A stretch of DNA of 5,749 nucleotides from UMGS1532 sp045594795. Lineage in GTDB: Bacteria > Bacillota > Clostridia > Oscillospirales > Acutalibacteraceae. Both the position numbers and the translations under genes were made by a program. The notes beneath the pieces were generated by a model, which was not told the origin of the DNA, did not search any database, and saw only the letters and a list, made by a program, of their open reading frames with translations. The stretch covers positions 1 through 5,749 of the forward strand of contig JAZNZF010000007.1 in NCBI GenBank assembly GCA_045594795.1, written 5' to 3'. Of this stretch, positions 1 to 5,748 are shown one piece after another (the stretch's first letter is position 1; each line of letters opens with the position of its first letter).

Positions 1-539
1 TGTTTATGCGTACCGCCAAGCCCGTACTGACGTGGTGCTTTGAGTAATGAGTCGCGTTCTGCCGACTCGTACTCGGCAATCATCTTTTTACCGCCACCCG
101 AATATCCCGTTAAAGAAAAGCAAGAAAGCTGGGCGTCCTTATTTATTATACCCGCGCGCACTAAAGGCTCAACAAGGGCTAAAAAGCCGCTTGCGTGACA
201 GCCGGGGTTTGCGATGCGCTTAGAATTTTTAATTCTTTCGCGAAAACCCTCAAGCTCGGGGAAGCCGTAGGCAAACTCGTCACTCGTTCTGTGTGCGGTT
301 GAAGTGTCGATAATAGCCGTGTTTTCATTCTCTACCAAGCCCACTGCCTCAATAGCCGCGGCATCGGGCAGGCAAAGAAAGGCAACATCGGCCGAGTTTA
401 GCGCCTCTTTCCTTGCCGCGATATCTTTTCTTACCTCGTCGGCAAGAGTTATAAGCTCTATTTCTTTTCTTTCGCTTAATCTATCGTAAATACGCAGTCC
501 CGTAGTTCCTGCGCTACCGTCTATAAAAACCTTTATCAT
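1..539 (-). CDS. argC: N-acetyl-gamma-glutamyl-phosphate reductase, type 2 (ArgC), partial, C-terminus off the left edge
   Basis: This enzyme reduces N-acetyl-glutamyl-phosphate to N-acetyl-glutamate semialdehyde with NADPH, in the cytoplasmic route to ornithine and arginine. I translated 179 codons from the ATG at 539 to the window edge. Residues 7-15 (DGSAGTTGL) form the glycine-rich NADP-binding turn of a Rossmann fold. Residues 78-84 (DTSTAHR) and 91-95 (YGFPE) are conserved family segments. ANPGCHASGF at 110-119 carries the catalytic cysteine, Cys114, and GYSGGGKKMIAEYE at 145-158 follows. This pattern, with the short N-terminal spacing, fits the ~310-residue type 2 ArgC rather than the ~345-residue type 1; about 130 residues are missing. 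The start overlaps the argH stop as ATGA, and no good Shine-Dalgarno lies within argH just upstream, so translation is probably coupled to argH. The frame is intact with no internal stop. Confidence 0.93.
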   Translation of the reverse strand, partial: MIKVFIDGSAGTTGLRIYDRLSERKEIELITLADEVRKDIAARKEALNSADVAFLCLPDAAAIEAVGLVENENTAIIDTSTAHRTSDEFAYGFPELEGFRERIKNSKRIANPGCHASGFLALVEPLVRAGIINKDAQLSCFSLTGYSGGGKKMIAEYESAERDSLLKAPRQYGLGGTHK

Positions 540-1915
540 AAACTTTTTAGTTTCTCTTTCACATAAATTATCTGTTTTTCAACCGAGGCTACCGACGTAC
601 CACCCTCGGAAATGCGCTTGTCTACGCAAACGCCAAGGTCGATATCGGTAAATACGTCCTCATCGAAAAGCTCGGAAAACTCACGATATTCGCCGAGTGT
701 CAGGTTTTCTAAAACCTTGTTTTCCGCAATACATTTAGCCACTATACTGCCCGATATTTTATAAGCAGTTCTAAAAGGCATACCCTTTTTAACCAAGTAA
801 TCTGCAAGGTCGGTGGCATTAATAAAGCCCTCACCTGCCGCCTTCTTCATATTATCGATGTTGGCGGTCAAGGTCTCTATCATAGGGGCAAATACCTTTA
901 GGCACATATTAGCGGTCTCAAGAGCGTCGAACACGCTTTCCTTATCCTCTTGCATATCCTTATTGTAAGCAAGCGGTAGACCTTTAAGGGTTGTTAACAG
1001 TGCCATAAGGTCGCCGTAAACCCTACCTGTTTTACCGCGTACAAGCTCTGCCATATCAGGATTTTTCTTTTGTGGCATTATGGACGAGCCTGTAGTGAAA
1101 TCGTCTGAAATATTAACAAACTTAAACTCCCAGCTTGACCATAAAATAAGCTCTTCGGAAAATCTTGAAAGGTGCATCATTAAAATAGAAATTGCAGACA
1201 TAAGCTCTACTGCAAAATCGCGGTCTGAAACGCCATCAAGACTGTTAAGGCAAATATCACTAAAGCCAAGCTTTTCGGCTTCAAATCTGCGGTCTGTATC
1301 GTAGGTAGTGCCCGCTAATGCACAGCAGCCGATAGGCGACACATTCATTCTTTTTACACAGTCGCAAATTCTGTCACTATCGCGCAGAAGCATCATAGCA
1401 TAAGCTAAAAGGTGATGGCCAAAGGTTACCGGTTGGGCGCGCTGTAAGTGTGTATAGCCCGGCATTATTGCAGACTTATACTCCTCTGCCTTGTCGGTTA
1501 CTGCTACTATTAACTGTTTTATAAGGCTTAATAGTTCTTCTGCCTCGTCGCGCAGATACATTCTAAGGTCTAAAGCAACCTGGTCGTTACGGCTTCTTGC
1601 TGTATGTAGCTTTTTGCCGGTTTCGCCTATTCTTTTTGTAAGCTCGGACTCTACAAACATATGTATGTCTTCGGCTTCCATATCAATAGCAAGCGAGCCA
1701 TTCTCTATATCCTCTAAAATACCGCTAAGACCGCCTATAATTTCTTTGCAGTCGTTTTCGGTTATTATGCCTTGGCGCGATAACATCATTGCGTGCACCA
1801 TAGAGCCGGTTATATCCTGCTTATACATTCTTGAGTCGAAATGTATTGACGAATTAAAATCGTCGGCAAGTTTATTTGTTTCACCGCTGGTTCTGCCAGC
1901 CCACATTTTAGCCAT
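536..1915 (-). CDS. argH: Argininosuccinate lyase (ArgH)
   Basis: Cytoplasmic homotetrameric lyase of the fumarase/aspartase superfamily. It splits argininosuccinate into arginine and fumarate, the last step of arginine synthesis. The 459-residue product is the usual family length. It opens MAKMWAGR, the typical ArgH N-terminus. Visible signatures are ARSRNDQ (106-112), MPGYTHLQRAQP (151-162, with the conserved active-site Thr-His) and the superfamily signature GSSIMPQKKNPD (276-287), whose serine is on the catalytic loop. GGTSVASVEKQI (438-449) is a typical ArgH C-terminal stretch. The frame stays open upstream to a TTG at 1960, adding 15 residues. I chose the ATG at 1915 because AAAGGA lies 9 nt before it and the family N-terminus begins there. 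It lies 89 nt downstream of argG and overlaps argC by ATGA. Confidence 0.97.
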   Translation of the reverse strand: MAKMWAGRTSGETNKLADDFNSSIHFDSRMYKQDITGSMVHAMMLSRQGIITENDCKEIIGGLSGILEDIENGSLAIDMEAEDIHMFVESELTKRIGETGKKLHTARSRNDQVALDLRMYLRDEAEELLSLIKQLIVAVTDKAEEYKSAIMPGYTHLQRAQPVTFGHHLLAYAMMLLRDSDRICDCVKRMNVSPIGCCALAGTTYDTDRRFEAEKLGFSDICLNSLDGVSDRDFAVELMSAISILMMHLSRFSEELILWSSWEFKFVNISDDFTTGSSIMPQKKNPDMAELVRGKTGRVYGDLMALLTTLKGLPLAYNKDMQEDKESVFDALETANMCLKVFAPMIETLTANIDNMKKAAGEGFINATDLADYLVKKGMPFRTAYKISGSIVAKCIAENKVLENLTLGEYREFSELFDEDVFTDIDLGVCVDKRISEGGTSVASVEKQIIYVKEKLKSL

Positions 1916-1924
1916 TTTCTGCGT

Positions 1925-1930
1925 TCCTTT
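1925..1930 (-). promoter_or_regulatory. Ribosome binding site of argH (decides the start)
   Basis: AAAGGA on the minus strand ends 9 nt before the ATG at 1915. This supports ATG 1915 over the in-frame TTG at 1960, which would add a 15-residue tail unlike the family. Confidence 0.75.
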
Positions 1931-1966
1931 CGGGTAAAAAATTACTACTCCTAAAAACAAGAAATC

Positions 1967-1995
1967 CGCTCTGTACGGTGCGCCCGTACAGAGCG
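1967..1995 (-). terminator. Perfect 12-bp hairpin in the argG-argH gap, possible leaky terminator or attenuator
   Basis: The arms 1967-1978 and 1984-1995 are perfectly complementary (12 bp, about two-thirds G/C) around a 5-nt loop. The hairpin begins 9 nt after the argG stop codon. Read on the minus strand it is followed by GAUUUCUUGUUUUU, a U-rich but interrupted tail, so it could stop only part of the transcripts or act as a processing or stability element protecting the argG 3' end. argH has an RBS but no convincing promoter of its own in the 89-nt gap, which argues for read-through. The structure is directly seen; its function is inferred. Confidence 0.6.
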
Positions 1996-2004
1996 TTTAT
2001 GATT

Positions 2005-3222
2005 TTACTTTTTGCCGTCTACAATAGCCTGAACCTTTATTGGCAGACCGTATAGGTTGATGAAGCCTGCAGAATCCCTTTGGTCGTAATCGCTCTCACC
2101 GAAGGTTGCAATTTCTTCGCTGTAAAGTGAATACGGGCTCCAAACACCTGCGTTTATCATATTGCCTTTGTAAAGCTTTAGCTTAACTGTACCTGTTACC
2201 TTTTCCTGAGTTTTATCAACAAAGGCGCTTAAAGCCTCGCGCAATGGGGTGAACCACTGACCGTTGTAAACAAGCTCGGCAAAGGTGATAGAAAGCTTTT
2301 GCTTTTCGTGCATAGTCATTTTATCAAGACAGATAGTTTCAAGAACGTTGTGTGCTTTGTAAAGAATGGTCCCGCCTGGGGTTTCATATACGCCGCGGCA
2401 TTTCATACCAACTAAACGGTTTTCTACGATGTCGATTATACCGATACCATTTGCGCCACCGATTTCGTTTAGCTTTAGGATAATCTCTTTAGCAGTCATT
2501 TTTTCGCCGTCGAGTGCTACGGGGATACCTTTTTCAAAATCCAAGGTAACGTATGTAGGTTTATCGGGGGCGGCAATAGGAGAAACACCCATTTCTAAAA
2601 AGCCCTCTTTTTCATACATAGGCTCGTTGCCGGTATCCTCAAGGTCAAGACCCTCGTGAGATAAGTGCCACAAGTTTTTATCCTTAGAATAGCTTGTCTC
2701 TCTATTAATCTTTAGAGGAATATTATGTGCCTCGGCATACTCGATTTCCTCGTCACGCGATTTAATATCCCACTCGCGCCAAGGTGCGATTATTGGCATA
2801 TTAGGTGCAAAGTGCTTAATTGCAAGCTCGAAACGAACCTGGTCATTACCCTTACCTGTGCAACCGTGAACGATAGCGTCGGCATTTTCTTTTATAGCAA
2901 TTTCTACAAGACCTTTAGCAATGCAAGGACGTGCGTGGCTTGTGCCTAAAAGATAATCCTCGTAAACAGCGCCAGCCTTCATAGTAGGAATAATAAAGTC
3001 GTTTACATACTCTTCGGTTTGATCGAGTACGTAAAGCTTTGAAGCACCAGTTTTGATAGCCTTTTCTTCAAGACCCTCTAACTCGTCTGCTTGGCCAACG
3101 TTGCCCGAAACTGCAACAACCTCGCAATTATTATAATTTTCTTTAAGCCAAGGTATAATTATTGATGTATCAAGGCCGCCCGAATAGGCAAGAACAACCT
3201 TTTTAATATCTTTTTTATCCAT
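2005..3222 (-). CDS. argG: Argininosuccinate synthase (ArgG)
   Basis: Cytoplasmic ATP-dependent ligase joining citrulline and aspartate to argininosuccinate, with release of AMP and pyrophosphate. It is the penultimate step of arginine synthesis and feeds ArgH, encoded next. The product is 405 residues, close to the usual ~400. AYSGGLDTS at 12-20 is the N-type ATP pyrophosphatase P-loop. GTSHARP (93-99), VHGCTGKGNDQVRFE (118-132) and APWREW (146-151) are conserved substrate and nucleotide-binding segments. ENRLVGMKCRGVYETPGG (267-284) is a family hallmark in the synthetase domain. The reading frame extends to a TTG at 3237, but GGAGG lies 8 nt before the ATG at 3222, which I take as the start. 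It is the first gene of the arg operon, with a consensus promoter and ARG-box-like sites upstream. No key residue appears missing. Confidence 0.97.
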   Translation of the reverse strand: MDKKDIKKVVLAYSGGLDTSIIIPWLKENYNNCEVVAVSGNVGQADELEGLEEKAIKTGASKLYVLDQTEEYVNDFIIPTMKAGAVYEDYLLGTSHARPCIAKGLVEIAIKENADAIVHGCTGKGNDQVRFELAIKHFAPNMPIIAPWREWDIKSRDEEIEYAEAHNIPLKINRETSYSKDKNLWHLSHEGLDLEDTGNEPMYEKEGFLEMGVSPIAAPDKPTYVTLDFEKGIPVALDGEKMTAKEIILKLNEIGGANGIGIIDIVENRLVGMKCRGVYETPGGTILYKAHNVLETICLDKMTMHEKQKLSITFAELVYNGQWFTPLREALSAFVDKTQEKVTGTVKLKLYKGNMINAGVWSPYSLYSEEIATFGESDYDQRDSAGFINLYGLPIKVQAIVDGKK

Positions 3223-3230
3223 TACTTTTT

Positions 3231-3235
3231 CCTCC
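3231..3235 (-). promoter_or_regulatory. Ribosome binding site of argG (decides the start)
   Basis: GGAGG sits 8 nt before the ATG at 3222. The alternative in-frame TTG at 3237 overlaps the upstream flank of this site and has no SD of its own. Confidence 0.85.
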
Positions 3236-3265
3236 AAAATACAAGTGTTTTTAAACGATGGTAAT

Positions 3266-3294
3266 ATTATACCGCCAAGCTAATGCTCTGTCAA
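3266..3294 (-). promoter_or_regulatory. Consensus sigma-A promoter of the argGHC operon
   Basis: On the minus strand, TTGACA (3289-3294) and TATAAT (3266-3271) are separated by exactly 17 bp, a perfect match to the housekeeping consensus at both boxes. Transcription would start near 3259, giving a leader of roughly 35 nt that ends in the argG GGAGG. The leader is too short for a riboswitch or T-box, so control is probably at initiation, by the operators just upstream. Confidence 0.9.
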
Positions 3295-3301
3295 GGGTTA
3301 A

Positions 3302-3319
3302 TACGAATATTTATTCATT
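3302..3319. promoter_or_regulatory. Putative ARG box (ArgR/AhrC operator), site A
   Basis: The 18-bp site TACGAATATTTATTCATT matches the ARG-box consensus TNTGAATWWWWATTCANW at all but one defined position (C for T at position 3). It is an imperfect palindrome, GAAT-4 bp-ATTC. It ends 7 bp from the -35 hexamer of the argG promoter, a position from which a bound hexameric repressor could block polymerase. The sequence match is seen; binding by ArgR is inferred, as no argR gene is in the window. Confidence 0.7.
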
Positions 3320-3343
3320 TTTATAACTTATAACAATAACTTT

Positions 3344-3400
3344 ATACATAAACTATGCATTTTTATACATTATTTATGCATATTTGCGAATTTTATTCAT
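3344..3400. repeat. Helically phased ATNCAT repeats upstream of argG
   Basis: ATACAT starts at 3344 and 3365, ATGCAT at 3355 and 3376, and ATTCAT at 3395, with a further ATTCAT at 3313. The spacings are 11, 10, 11, 19 and 31 bp, all close to whole turns of the helix. A degenerate, 1-bp-short ARG-box-like palindrome (GAAT-3 bp-ATTC, 3388-3398) lies at the far end. TTATAAC is also repeated in tandem at 3321-3334. These may be extra ArgR half-sites or a curved, AT-rich upstream element; together with sites A and B they account for most of the 3223-3495 intergenic gap. Confidence 0.5.
3354..3371. promoter_or_regulatory. Putative ARG box, site B
   Basis: TATGCATTTTTATACATT matches the ARG-box consensus except at two symmetric positions (5 and 14). 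It is centred 52 bp, about five helical turns, from site A, so one ArgR hexamer or two could contact both sites by looping. It is weaker than site A, and part of its score comes from AT-richness. Confidence 0.5.
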
Positions 3401-3429
3401 TTTTTGTGTATTAAAGCTATAGTGGGCAT

Positions 3430-3470
3430 AAAATAAAACAACCGCAAAGTTTATAAAAACCTTGCGATTG
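3430..3470 (-). terminator. Intrinsic terminator of the symporter gene
   Basis: The arms 3439-3452 and 3457-3470 form a 14-bp stem in the minus-strand RNA, with two G-U pairs and a UUAU loop. UUUUAUUUU (3438-3430) follows at once. It starts about 25 nt after the symporter stop codon at 3496 and insulates the arg operon from upstream transcription. Confidence 0.92.
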
Positions 3471-3495
3471 CTGTATTTTTATAAAGGTTTAATTA

Positions 3496-5052
3496 TTATT
3501 CTTCGCCGTTTTTAATGGCTTCTATGGCTTCGTTTTGTATATTTTCATCGTATGAAACAATTGGTTGAACATCTTTGTTTTTTACTTTTCTATCTAAATA
3601 ATTCTTTGTGATTTTAACAACCAAAGGTACCATAACAAGTACACCGATAAGGTTGGGTATCATCATAAGACCGTTAAAGGTATCTGAAATATCCCAAGCG
3701 AGAGATGAGGTAAGTACAGCGCCGAAAATAATTGTGCAAACATGTATTATTCTGAATATTACGGTTGTTTTTGCACCAAACAAATATTCCCAAGCCTTAG
3801 AGCCATAATGCGACCAGCCAAGAACGGTAGTAAATGCGAACAAGAACATTGCAATAGCAACAAATTTTTGACCGATATTGCCCCAAGAGAATACGGTGTT
3901 GAAGGCACCGCCAACAAGTGTTGCATCGGTAAGACCGCTTGCGAGTTCGCCTGTAGCGGTATTAAATACGCCTGAAGTTAAAACAACCAAAGCGGTCATC
4001 GTGCAAACAACCATTGTGTCTGCGAAAACCTCGAAAATACCCCACATACCCTGTTTAACAGGCTCTTTAACGCTGGAGTTTGAGTGTACCATAACAGAAG
4101 AACCAAGACCTGCTTCGTTAGAGAAAACACCGCGCTTAAAGCCCTGAGTCATTGCAATTATTATAGCGCCTGTGCCGCCGCCAACGAAGGCTGCAGGCTT
4201 AAATGCATTAGAGAATATTGCAGCGAAAGCAGGGAGAATGTTTTGGTAATTGATGCTTATTATTGCAATGCTGCCAACAACAAAAAGAACAACCATAAAG
4301 GGAACTATTTTTTCGGCAACATTAGCAATTCTTTTAACACCGCCCAAGGTGATTATAGCGGTAAGAATCATAATAAGTACGCCTAAAAGAATATTGTAAA
4401 GCGAAACACCGGCAAAAGCTTCGATGCTTGAAAGTGCTTTTACATCAAATGCTGCGGCAACGTTGGCAACGATTTTGTTAACCTGACCCATACTACCTAT
4501 ACCGAAGGAAGCAAGCATAGTAAAGATACAGAAAAGAACAGCCAGAATTTTACCTGGGGTTTTAAAGCTTATTTTTGTATTACCATCTTTAAATTCGTAA
4601 CCGCCTAAACCGTCGCGAAGGTAATACATAGCACCGCCGGACCACTCACCCTCGGAGTTTTTGCGGCGGAAATAAATACCCAAAACATTTTCTGCGTAGT
4701 TTGTCATCATTCCAAAGAAAGCGGCAACCCACATCCAGAAAACTGCACCGGCACCACCAATGCAAATAGCGGCGGCAACACCCGCGATATTACCTGTACC
4801 TACTGTAGCGGCAAGTGCGGTACAAAGTGCTTGGAATGGTGAAATAGTACCTTTTTCTTTTCTGTGCTTAATAACATCCTTTTTGAACATACTTCCCAAG
4901 GTGTTTTTAAACCAAAGTCCAATGTGTGAAACTTGAAACACTTTTGTACAAAGTGTAACAATAACACCCGTACCAATAAGAAGTATAAGGCCGAATACAC
5001 CCCATACCACACCATTGATACTGCCGTTTATTTCGGCAATTTTGTCTAACAT
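3496..5052 (-). CDS. AGCS-family sodium:alanine/glycine symporter, glycine-riboswitch controlled
   Basis: Inner-membrane transporter of the alanine-or-glycine:cation symporter family, importing small neutral amino acids with Na+ (or H+). The 518-residue product is strongly hydrophobic with about ten or more membrane spans, for example near 17-36, 98-115, 168-188, 219-238, 249-266, 343-360, 397-412, 431-450 and 462-479. Family hallmarks are ALAATVGTGNIAGVA (79-93), WSGGAMYYL (137-145), GAIIIAMTQGFKRGVFSNEAGLGSS (295-319) and GWSHYGSKAWEYLFG (412-426). The tail (485-518) is charged and probably cytoplasmic. The frame reaches a TTG at 5061, but that codon directly abuts AAGGAG; the ATG at 5052 has 9-nt spacing and is the better start. 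A tandem glycine riboswitch and terminator precede it, making glycine the likely signal and probably a substrate. It resembles alsT/dagA/yrbD-type genes, but I cannot choose a symbol. Confidence 0.94.
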   Translation of the reverse strand: MLDKIAEINGSINGVVWGVFGLILLIGTGVIVTLCTKVFQVSHIGLWFKNTLGSMFKKDVIKHRKEKGTISPFQALCTALAATVGTGNIAGVAAAICIGGAGAVFWMWVAAFFGMMTNYAENVLGIYFRRKNSEGEWSGGAMYYLRDGLGGYEFKDGNTKISFKTPGKILAVLFCIFTMLASFGIGSMGQVNKIVANVAAAFDVKALSSIEAFAGVSLYNILLGVLIMILTAIITLGGVKRIANVAEKIVPFMVVLFVVGSIAIISINYQNILPAFAAIFSNAFKPAAFVGGGTGAIIIAMTQGFKRGVFSNEAGLGSSVMVHSNSSVKEPVKQGMWGIFEVFADTMVVCTMTALVVLTSGVFNTATGELASGLTDATLVGGAFNTVFSWGNIGQKFVAIAMFLFAFTTVLGWSHYGSKAWEYLFGAKTTVIFRIIHVCTIIFGAVLTSSLAWDISDTFNGLMMIPNLIGVLVMVPLVVKITKNYLDRKVKNKDVQPIVSYDENIQNEAIEAIKNGEE

Positions 5053-5061
5053 AGCTGACAA

Positions 5062-5067
5062 CTCCTT
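5062..5067 (-). promoter_or_regulatory. Ribosome binding site of the symporter gene (decides the start)
   Basis: AAGGAG lies 9 nt before the ATG at 5052, while it directly abuts the TTG at 5061, which rules that codon out as a practical start. It follows immediately after the U tract of the leader terminator, so it is made only when transcription reads through. Confidence 0.85.
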
Positions 5068-5074
5068 AAAAAAT

Positions 5075-5110
5075 AAAATAAAAAAACAGATTGCGTTTTA
5101 CACAATCTGT
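5075..5110 (-). terminator. Riboswitch expression-platform terminator before the symporter
   Basis: The arms 5101-5110 and 5086-5095 form a 10-bp stem in the minus-strand RNA (ACAGAUUGUG with CGCAAUCUGU, one G-U pair) with a UAAAA loop. The tail is UUUUUUAUUUU. It lies 40 nt after the second glycine aptamer and about 20 nt before the AAGGAG, the standard layout of a transcription-attenuating riboswitch. A small 4-bp hairpin (CCGU/ACGG, 5130-5143) sits between the aptamer and the terminator. Confidence 0.9.
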
Positions 5111-5150
5111 AAGTTCAAGCACAAATAACCCGTATTATAACGGTAAAATT

Positions 5151-5324
5151 AACTTTGTCCTTTTGCCTGAGAGATTGGCGTTTAACGCTTTGCACCTTCG
5201 GCACCCGCTCGGGCGGGATTCTCCAAAGTTCTATCAGCTTACAGTCTTCAACCAGTTATGGAAACCTGAGAGTGTTACTCCTTCGGCGTGGGTTATCCAC
5301 CTTTCCTGCAAGCGTCACATAGAA
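5151..5324 (-). promoter_or_regulatory. Tandem glycine riboswitch (two aptamers, gcvT-type) with leader-linker kink-turn
   Basis: Two glycine aptamers read on the minus strand. Aptamer 1 (5313-5237) is closed by P1 GCUUGCAG/CUGUAAGC (8 bp, one G-U) and contains GCCGAAGGAGUAA and CUCUCAGG. Aptamer 2 (5230-5151) is closed by P1 AACUUUG/CAAAGUU (7 bp), has a CCCGC/GCGGG stem, GCCGAAGGUGCAAAGC, and the highly conserved AAUCUCUCAGGCAAAAGGAC core. The linker AUAGAA (5229-5234) pairs with the leader UUCUAU (5319-5324) to form P0; beside it UGU, then GA opposite GA, gives the known kink-turn pattern. Glycine binding should act on the terminator at 5075-5110. It occupies most of the 387-nt gap between the symporter and glgP. 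Identity is from recognised conserved cores; the sign of regulation is inferred. Confidence 0.95.
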
Positions 5325-5344
5325 TTTATTTAATTGCATTTCAC

Positions 5345-5373
5345 ATTATATTACTATGTTCAACAAATTTCAA
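5345..5373 (-). promoter_or_regulatory. Sigma-A promoter of the riboswitch-symporter transcript
   Basis: On the minus strand, TTGAAA (5368-5373) and a perfect TATAAT (5345-5350) are separated by 17 bp. The predicted start near 5338 puts the first riboswitch helix (P0, from 5324) about 14 nt into the RNA, so the whole tandem aptamer is included. It lies between the glgP terminator and the riboswitch. Confidence 0.85.
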
Positions 5374-5400
5374 GCGTTTTTTATATTTTCCTATAATATA

Positions 5401-5433
5401 TACAAAAACCACCCTATATTTTAAGGGTGGTTT
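5401..5433 (-). terminator. Intrinsic terminator of glgP
   Basis: The arms 5406-5415 (AAACCACCCT) and 5424-5433 (AGGGTGGTTT) are perfectly complementary over 10 bp with an 8-nt loop. In the minus-strand RNA the stem's terminal U run continues into UUGUAUAU. It starts 6 nt after the glgP stop codon. Confidence 0.88.
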
Positions 5434-5439
5434 AGTGCA

Positions 5440-5748
5440 TTATTTAATATTCCATATTTCTTTTGCGTATTCTTTTACGGTGCGGTCTGATGAAAAAATA
5501 CCTGCGTTGCACATATTGAGCCAGCACTTTTTATAAAAATCGTACTTATCCTTATAGTCGCGGTTTACCTTTAGCTTTTTATCCATACAATCGTTAAAAT
5601 CGTATAACAGATAATAGTGGTCGGCTTTGTGCCAATCTTTACCGTTTAAAATTGCATCGTAAAGCTCGGAGAACATCAAGGTGTCGCCATCACTTAAAGT
5701 ACCGTCTATTAAGGCATCTAAGCACCTTTTTATGCGTGGGTCATTTTC
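5440..5748 (-). CDS. glgP: Glycogen/alpha-glucan phosphorylase, C-terminal fragment (N-terminus off the right edge)
   Basis: GT35-family enzyme releasing glucose-1-phosphate from alpha-1,4-glucans with a PLP cofactor. Only the last 103 codons are present. Read from the window edge, the peptide begins ENDPRIKRCLDALIDG, continues through MFSELYDAIL and YYLLYDFNDCM, and ends GIFSSDRTVKEYAKEIWNIK. The closing SSDRT-x(2)-EYA-x-EIW block is the hallmark C-terminus of this family. The enzyme is normally ~750-840 residues, so the PLP lysine and active site lie beyond coordinate 5749. The frame continues past the ATG and TTG codons at 5676-5679 to the edge, so no start should be placed in the window. 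It has its own terminator and no evident functional tie to the downstream transporter. Confidence 0.88.
   Translation of the reverse strand, partial: ENDPRIKRCLDALIDGTLSDGDTLMFSELYDAILNGKDWHKADHYYLLYDFNDCMDKKLKVNRDYKDKYDFYKKCWLNMCNAGIFSSDRTVKEYAKEIWNIK

Noticed and set aside
1080..1937. Plus-strand open frames of 74 and 148 codons opposite argH
   Set aside because: They are antisense shadows of a clear argH coding frame, with low-complexity Ser/Ile-rich products, no family resemblance and no RBS or promoter.
1943..1960. An earlier argH start at TTG 1960
   Set aside because: It adds a 15-residue tail foreign to ArgH, while ATG 1915 has an SD at 9 nt and the family N-terminus MAKMWAGR.
3301..3420. 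Possible replication origin, CRISPR leader or second promoter in the AT-rich block before argG
   Set aside because: The TTATACATA strings are poor DnaA-box matches, there are no repeat-spacer units, and no second promoter with good boxes and spacing was found. ARG-box-like sites explain it better.
3608..4386. Overlapping plus-strand open frames opposite the symporter
   Set aside because: They arise from the codon pattern of the transporter on the other strand; the products overlap one another and resemble no family.
4800..5015. Minus-strand 71-codon open frame inside the symporter
   Set aside because: It is a shifted frame of the same gene; the main frame carries all the AGCS motifs without interruption, so it is not a frameshift.
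5091..5536. Plus-strand open frames across the region before the symporter and the glgP end
   Set aside because: This stretch is a riboswitch, promoter and terminator on the minus strand followed by glgP; the plus-strand peptides have no recognisable features.
5440..5679. A stand-alone 79-residue small protein
   Set aside because: The frame continues without a stop to the window edge, and the peptide matches the C-terminus of glycogen phosphorylase, so it is a fragment of a larger gene.
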